Below are positions 60,391 through 64,000 of a DNA stretch of 64,000 bases, piece after piece. Position 1 is the first letter of the stretch, and the number at the start of each line of letters is the position of its first letter. The notes beneath the pieces were generated by a model. The model did no database searches, was not told the DNA's origin, and saw nothing but the letters and a program-made list of their open reading frames with translations. This DNA is from JBMOKT01 sp049323895 (GTDB lineage Bacteria > Bacillota > Peptococcia > Peptococcales > BICA1-8): contig JBMOKT010000023.1 in NCBI GenBank assembly GCA_049323895.1, forward strand, positions 1 to 64,000, given 5' to 3'. The position numbers and the translations under genes are program-made.

Positions 60391-61809
60391 TTAAGCGTTT
60401 ATACTTTTGTTTGGGTTATAGACTTTAATAGGACGGGAATCTACAAAGTACACTATAAAGAAAGTTACCAGAGCAACCGGCCAAGCTAAATAGATGGGAT
60501 GAGGCACTATTCTAATAGCAGGTACAAACTGCCAGAGGGCAAGGAATATAATTCCTGTTAATAGTGTCCAGAAGGCAGAAGCCCTTTTGCAATACTGTGG
60601 TGCAAAGATAAGGAATAACAATACCAATGTATAGGAGGTTGTAAGTGTCAAACCAATTAAAAGGGTTTTAATAATACCTAGAACAGAAGTTGCCAGGAAA
60701 TAAGTTAATAAACTTATTAGCAGTACTACCAGACGGGATAACATAAGCTGCTGTTTCTCTGGTATCTGAGGCTGGATAAATCTCTTCCAAATATCTTCTA
60801 CCACTAAAGTAGAACTTCCCAATAACAGCCCAACTGCTGTCGAAACATCAGCAGCCCAAAGTCCTGCTAAAACAATACCTGCTGCCCAGGGATTCAGTGA
60901 AATTATTGTCTGGGGAAGGGCTAAAGCTGGAGTAATGCCAGGGAACTTGGCTGCTGCAACGATACCTAAGATGGCACATAAAAACCCGATGGGAAATATT
61001 ATTAAACCGGCAAGTAAAAATCCATATTTAGCATTCTTAGCATCTTTTGCTGCAAATGAAATCTGTACAACAGCCTGAGTTGAATGAGCTTGTGTTATCA
61101 TTACAATAAAGTTGGCTATTACTACTGCTATTCCCACCCCGGCTAAAGGTGAAAACCATTGGTCTCCAGCAGGAAGGGAAGCAGTAAGATTAGCGAAGCC
61201 GCCAACATCTTTTAAACTTAAAATAACACCTAAAATAATACCAACATATATTACAATAACATTAATGACGTTGGCTAAACCCGCGGCCCAATATCCACCA
61301 ATTAGGGTAATACCTATAAATACCACTGCACTAAAAAGCATACCTGTATTAAAGGTAAACACTCCGGGGAGTAAAGCAGCCAAAATGGCTCCACCAGCAA
61401 CATACTGCAAAGAAGTAATTACTATTTGGATTACTAATTGACCAACTACAGCAATAACTCTACCCGAGGTATCAAAATATCTTTCAAATAATTCGGGAAT
61501 AGTTGAAACTTCTAATTCCCTATATCTAGCAGCTACCAAGAAACCTACTACTACTGCACCTGCAGCCCAAGCAGCATTATACCAGCCAGCAGATATACCT
61601 ACCTTATAAGCATTTTCTGCCACTCCAATGGTAGAAGCTCCACCAACAGCCAAGCCTGCAACCATTACTGCAACTATTATGGATGGAAATCCTCTGCCTG
61701 CCAATAAATAACCAGATATTCCTCCACCCTTGCTTAGCTTTGTGGAGTACCAGGATATAGCATAAAGCATAATAATGTAAAAAATAACTATCAACAATGG
61801 CACATTCAT
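60391..61809 (-). CDS. Sodium:solute symporter (SSS family)
   Basis: A 472-residue protein with about 13 membrane segments. SSS features: GGRGFP-like GYLLAGRGFPSIIVAVMVAGLAVGGAST with the sodium-site Ser/Thr, YREL...TIPELFERYFD and WAADVSTAVGLLLGSSTLVVEDIWKRF. Its position behind LarA and GlcF genes suggests lactate or a related hydroxy acid as substrate; inferred. Confidence 0.92.
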   Translation of the reverse strand: MNVPLLIVIFYIIMLYAISWYSTKLSKGGGISGYLLAGRGFPSIIVAVMVAGLAVGGASTIGVAENAYKVGISAGWYNAAWAAGAVVVGFLVAARYRELEVSTIPELFERYFDTSGRVIAVVGQLVIQIVITSLQYVAGGAILAALLPGVFTFNTGMLFSAVVFIGITLIGGYWAAGLANVINVIVIYVGIILGVILSLKDVGGFANLTASLPAGDQWFSPLAGVGIAVVIANFIVMITQAHSTQAVVQISFAAKDAKNAKYGFLLAGLIIFPIGFLCAILGIVAAAKFPGITPALALPQTIISLNPWAAGIVLAGLWAADVSTAVGLLLGSSTLVVEDIWKRFIQPQIPEKQQLMLSRLVVLLISLLTYFLATSVLGIIKTLLIGLTLTTSYTLVLLFLIFAPQYCKRASAFWTLLTGIIFLALWQFVPAIRIVPHPIYLAWPVALVTFFIVYFVDSRPIKVYNPNKSINA

Positions 61810-61909
61810 AAATTAGTCCTCCTTCTTAAATTTAATAAATTTTATTGATTTTTCAGAATTTGCTTATTAAATTTTTTTACTAATCCCCCCTTTTCTTTAA
61901 TGTGCCCTA

Positions 61910-63175
61910 CTATTCACAAATTGGAAAAGTTAATGAACCATAAGGCATAATTTGTAATGTTTTTATTTCTTGCTTTTTATTGATCAAAGCTAATGCCTTA
62001 TTGACGGAATCTACAGGAATCATTCCCACTTTAGACACTAACTCTTTATTCAAACCGCTTACAAGATATACATCATGTTTTGTAATAATCTCTTTAGTTC
62101 TAAGGGCAACAAATCCAGGCATTGTAAAATTAGCATATAAGACCTTCTTCATGTCCGCATAGCTGTCATGTTCAAACCAGACCAGGTATGAATCAGGACC
62201 AGGTCCATCAGAACATTCACTGACCAGGATAATGCTTCCTCCTTCTTTAACAGCATAAAAGCTGTTATCCAGGGTTTTAATAGATTGATAAAGCTGTACA
62301 TCTTTAGGAAATCCGCCGCTGGATGCTATCACTACATCTGCCTTTTCCTTAATTGGTATGCCAAAGGCCTTCTCTACAATCTTTGTCCCAGCCAGGAAAG
62401 CATCGTGCCAGTTACCAGCCGTTAGTCCTATGAATTCCTTCTTTTCATTTACCACTACATTGAAAAGAAAATCAGGCTTAACTAATGCTGTTATTTCTTC
62501 CATGTCCAAGGAAACCGGGTTTTGGCTTAGGCTCCCACAGCCTAGGGATTCTCCTTCTTTCAGCTTCAAAGCCAGAGCATGGTTTTCCTGAATGGTCTGA
62601 TAACCGCTAACCCCGGGAGCAATACTCTTGCGCCCGCCGCCAAAGCCTGCAAGCAGGTGATAAGCTATACCTCCTGTGAGAAGAACCTTATCAGCCTCAT
62701 GAACCATTCTGTTCATAAGTACCTTCGTTCCTCTGGAGGTCGTTCCCAAATCCGCTAAATCTTCTGCCATACAGTCATGATCATAAATTTTTACCCGGTT
62801 TATTACTTCCTCACCCACAACCAACAGGTGCTGCTCTCTGGTTTGTTCCCTGTGGTCGCCAGTGGACATTAATATAGATATTTTATCATCAGGTATTCCC
62901 AAACGGTTTAATTCATTTAACAAAATTGGAATAAACTCATAGAATTTATAGGAAGCTCTAGTATAGTCACTTACTATTATTACTACTGTCTCGCCCTGAT
63001 TAAAAACCTCTGAAAAGGGAGGAGAATTAACTGGGTTGTTTAAAACCCTCAAAATCTCTTGCTTTACATTTATTAAACCTTGAGTAGGATTAGCCTTTAT
63101 ATAGTTAACGCTGCATTCCTCAGGAAGGCTAAAGCTCTCTTCTCTCTTACCATACAATACTGAATATTTTTCCAT
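61910..63175 (-). CDS. larA: LarA-type (DUF2088) nickel-pincer racemase
   Basis: A 421-residue protein. Known LarA ligands and catalytic residues appear to be conserved: STGDHREQT (H108 equivalent), TGGIAYHLLAGFGGGRKSIAPG (H174 and K184 equivalents) and QENHAL (H200 equivalent). LarA uses a nickel-pincer nucleotide to racemise lactate or other 2-hydroxyacids. No larB, larC or larE is seen within the window. It lies 11 bp after the GlcF-like gene, so it is part of the same operon. Confidence 0.85.
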   Translation of the reverse strand: MEKYSVLYGKREESFSLPEECSVNYIKANPTQGLINVKQEILRVLNNPVNSPPFSEVFNQGETVVIIVSDYTRASYKFYEFIPILLNELNRLGIPDDKISILMSTGDHREQTREQHLLVVGEEVINRVKIYDHDCMAEDLADLGTTSRGTKVLMNRMVHEADKVLLTGGIAYHLLAGFGGGRKSIAPGVSGYQTIQENHALALKLKEGESLGCGSLSQNPVSLDMEEITALVKPDFLFNVVVNEKKEFIGLTAGNWHDAFLAGTKIVEKAFGIPIKEKADVVIASSGGFPKDVQLYQSIKTLDNSFYAVKEGGSIILVSECSDGPGPDSYLVWFEHDSYADMKKVLYANFTMPGFVALRTKEIITKHDVYLVSGLNKELVSKVGMIPVDSVNKALALINKKQEIKTLQIMPYGSLTFPICE

Positions 63176-63186
63176 TGGATTACCTC

Positions 63187-64000
63187 CTACTCTTCATCTC
63201 CATAGGCCTGGGCTAATACTTCAACTGTATGCATGACCTTGATGCCTTCCTTGTTATTCTGATGCAGACCATCTTTGATATGCATCATACAGGCAGCGCA
63301 CCCTGTTACCAGGATGTGGGCATTTGTCTGGGCAATATCCTTCACTTTATGGCTATTTATTCTCATAGATAAATCATAATGGCTTAAACTGAAACTTCCG
63401 GCTGCTCCACAACAGCGTCCAGGTTCCTTCATTTCCCGCAATTCCAATCCAGGTATAGCCTTTAATAACTCTCTTGGCTGTTTTTTAACCTTTAAGCCCC
63501 TTCCTAAGTGGCATGATTCATGGTAGGTTACGGTTTGGCGGATTTCATGCAAATTACCCATCAATCCATTAATACTTAAATACTCTGCAATGTCATAGGT
63601 TTTTTCACTTAATGCCTTAGCTTTTTCTAAATATGCCGGCTCATCCTTAAAGAACTCCAAATATTCCTTTTTAAGTGCTACACCGCATGATCCACAGGCT
63701 GTGATCACTGCATCAACCTGGTCATTAGTGAAGTTATCAATAACTGCCCTGGCAAGTTCTTTGGCAGTATCTATATCACCATTTACATAGGCCGGCGTCC
63801 CGCAGCAGTGCTGGTTCTTAGGAATTAATACATTTGCGTTATTATGCTTGAATAACTTTAATACCCCTTCACCTATTTGGGGATATATATGGTTTATCAT
63901 ACACCCTGTAAAAAATGCAACAGTTTTTTCTGCACCTTCTGTGGCTGTAAATTCCCGATTGCCGTTACGGAAGGTTTTTTCGGCTAAAGGAGACAATAGC
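63187..64000 (-). CDS. GlcF/LldE-like Fe-S oxidoreductase (CCG domains), partial at the right edge
   Basis: The last 271 codons of a heterodisulfide-reductase-type (Fe)-S subunit. Two cysteine-rich CCG domains: FFTGCMINHIYPQIGEG with NQHCCGTPAY and CGSCG, then YHESCHLGRGL with EPGRCCGAAGSF and GCAACMMH. The N-terminal ferredoxin domain is expected beyond 64000. Such subunits pair with GlcD-type FAD enzymes oxidising glycolate or lactate. Confidence 0.88.
   Translation of the reverse strand, partial: LLSPLAEKTFRNGNREFTATEGAEKTVAFFTGCMINHIYPQIGEGVLKLFKHNNANVLIPKNQHCCGTPAYVNGDIDTAKELARAVIDNFTNDQVDAVITACGSCGVALKKEYLEFFKDEPAYLEKAKALSEKTYDIAEYLSINGLMGNLHEIRQTVTYHESCHLGRGLKVKKQPRELLKAIPGLELREMKEPGRCCGAAGSFSLSHYDLSMRINSHKVKDIAQTNAHILVTGCAACMMHIKDGLHQNNKEGIKVMHTVEVLAQAYGDEE

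Overview
The window reads as a low-GC, spore-forming, strictly anaerobic Firmicute of class Clostridia. The evidence is an alpha/beta small acid-soluble spore protein, an SLH-anchored surface protein, ferredoxin-dependent 2-oxoacid oxidoreductase genes, a butyryl-phosphate/butyrate kinase pair, an electron-transfer flavoprotein, a sigma-54 enhancer-binding regulator, an iron-sulfur flavoprotein and strong AGGAGG ribosome-binding sites with many GTG/TTG starts. I cannot name a genus. No rRNA, tRNA or CRISPR array was seen.

Left region (1-14.8 kb, all on the minus strand): an acid-fermentation regulon. A CBS-PAS-PAS-AAA+ sigma-54 activator (4931-7108) is followed by a consensus -24/-12 promoter driving a 4-hydroxybutyrate-type CoA-transferase and an HpaB/4-hydroxybutyryl-CoA-dehydratase-like flavoprotein, with an NCS2-like permease beyond. 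A second consensus -24/-12 promoter at 14.46 kb drives acyl-CoA dehydrogenase, CoA-transferase A and B, a FabD-like acyltransferase, 3-hydroxyacyl-CoA dehydrogenase and crotonase; etfB-etfA follow. Both promoters have upstream palindromes of the form GATGC-N6-GCATC, one of them at almost the same distance in each case. This is the most coherent undescribed regulatory circuit in the window.

14.8-26.5 kb: housekeeping and accessory genes (psd, UPF0316, YgiQ-type radical SAM protein, SASP, transporters), then a lysine riboswitch whose only downstream gene is a 57-residue double-Cys-pair miniprotein, a short siroheme protein, and a sigma factor/anti-sigma/ABC-2 operon.

26.5-33.6 kb: a patchy region with an iron-sulfur flavoprotein and a ThiS/MoaD-like protein beside a relic of an aldehyde:ferredoxin oxidoreductase gene, a GntR regulator, an intact IS1182-type element, a decayed GGDEF-EAL gene, and a chemoreceptor operon behind a structured leader with an intrinsic terminator.

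33.6-50 kb: mixed genes on both strands: polysaccharide deacetylase, YibE/F, CoA-disulfide-reductase/rhodanese fusion, an Ig-like/SLH surface protein, PolX, universal stress protein, nitrilase, nitroreductase, PepF, an orphan RuvC-like protein, and UbiD with an LpdD-like partner.

50-64 kb: a cobalamin-riboswitch-controlled cobalt transporter (cbiMNQO), a metal-binding lipoprotein, the buk-ptb-2-oxoacid:ferredoxin oxidoreductase operon (ATP-yielding oxidation of 2-oxoacids), and the end of a probable lactate-use operon (GlcF-like Fe-S protein, LarA-type racemase, sodium:solute symporter). Together the genes describe a cell that ferments amino acids and organic acids through CoA thioesters.
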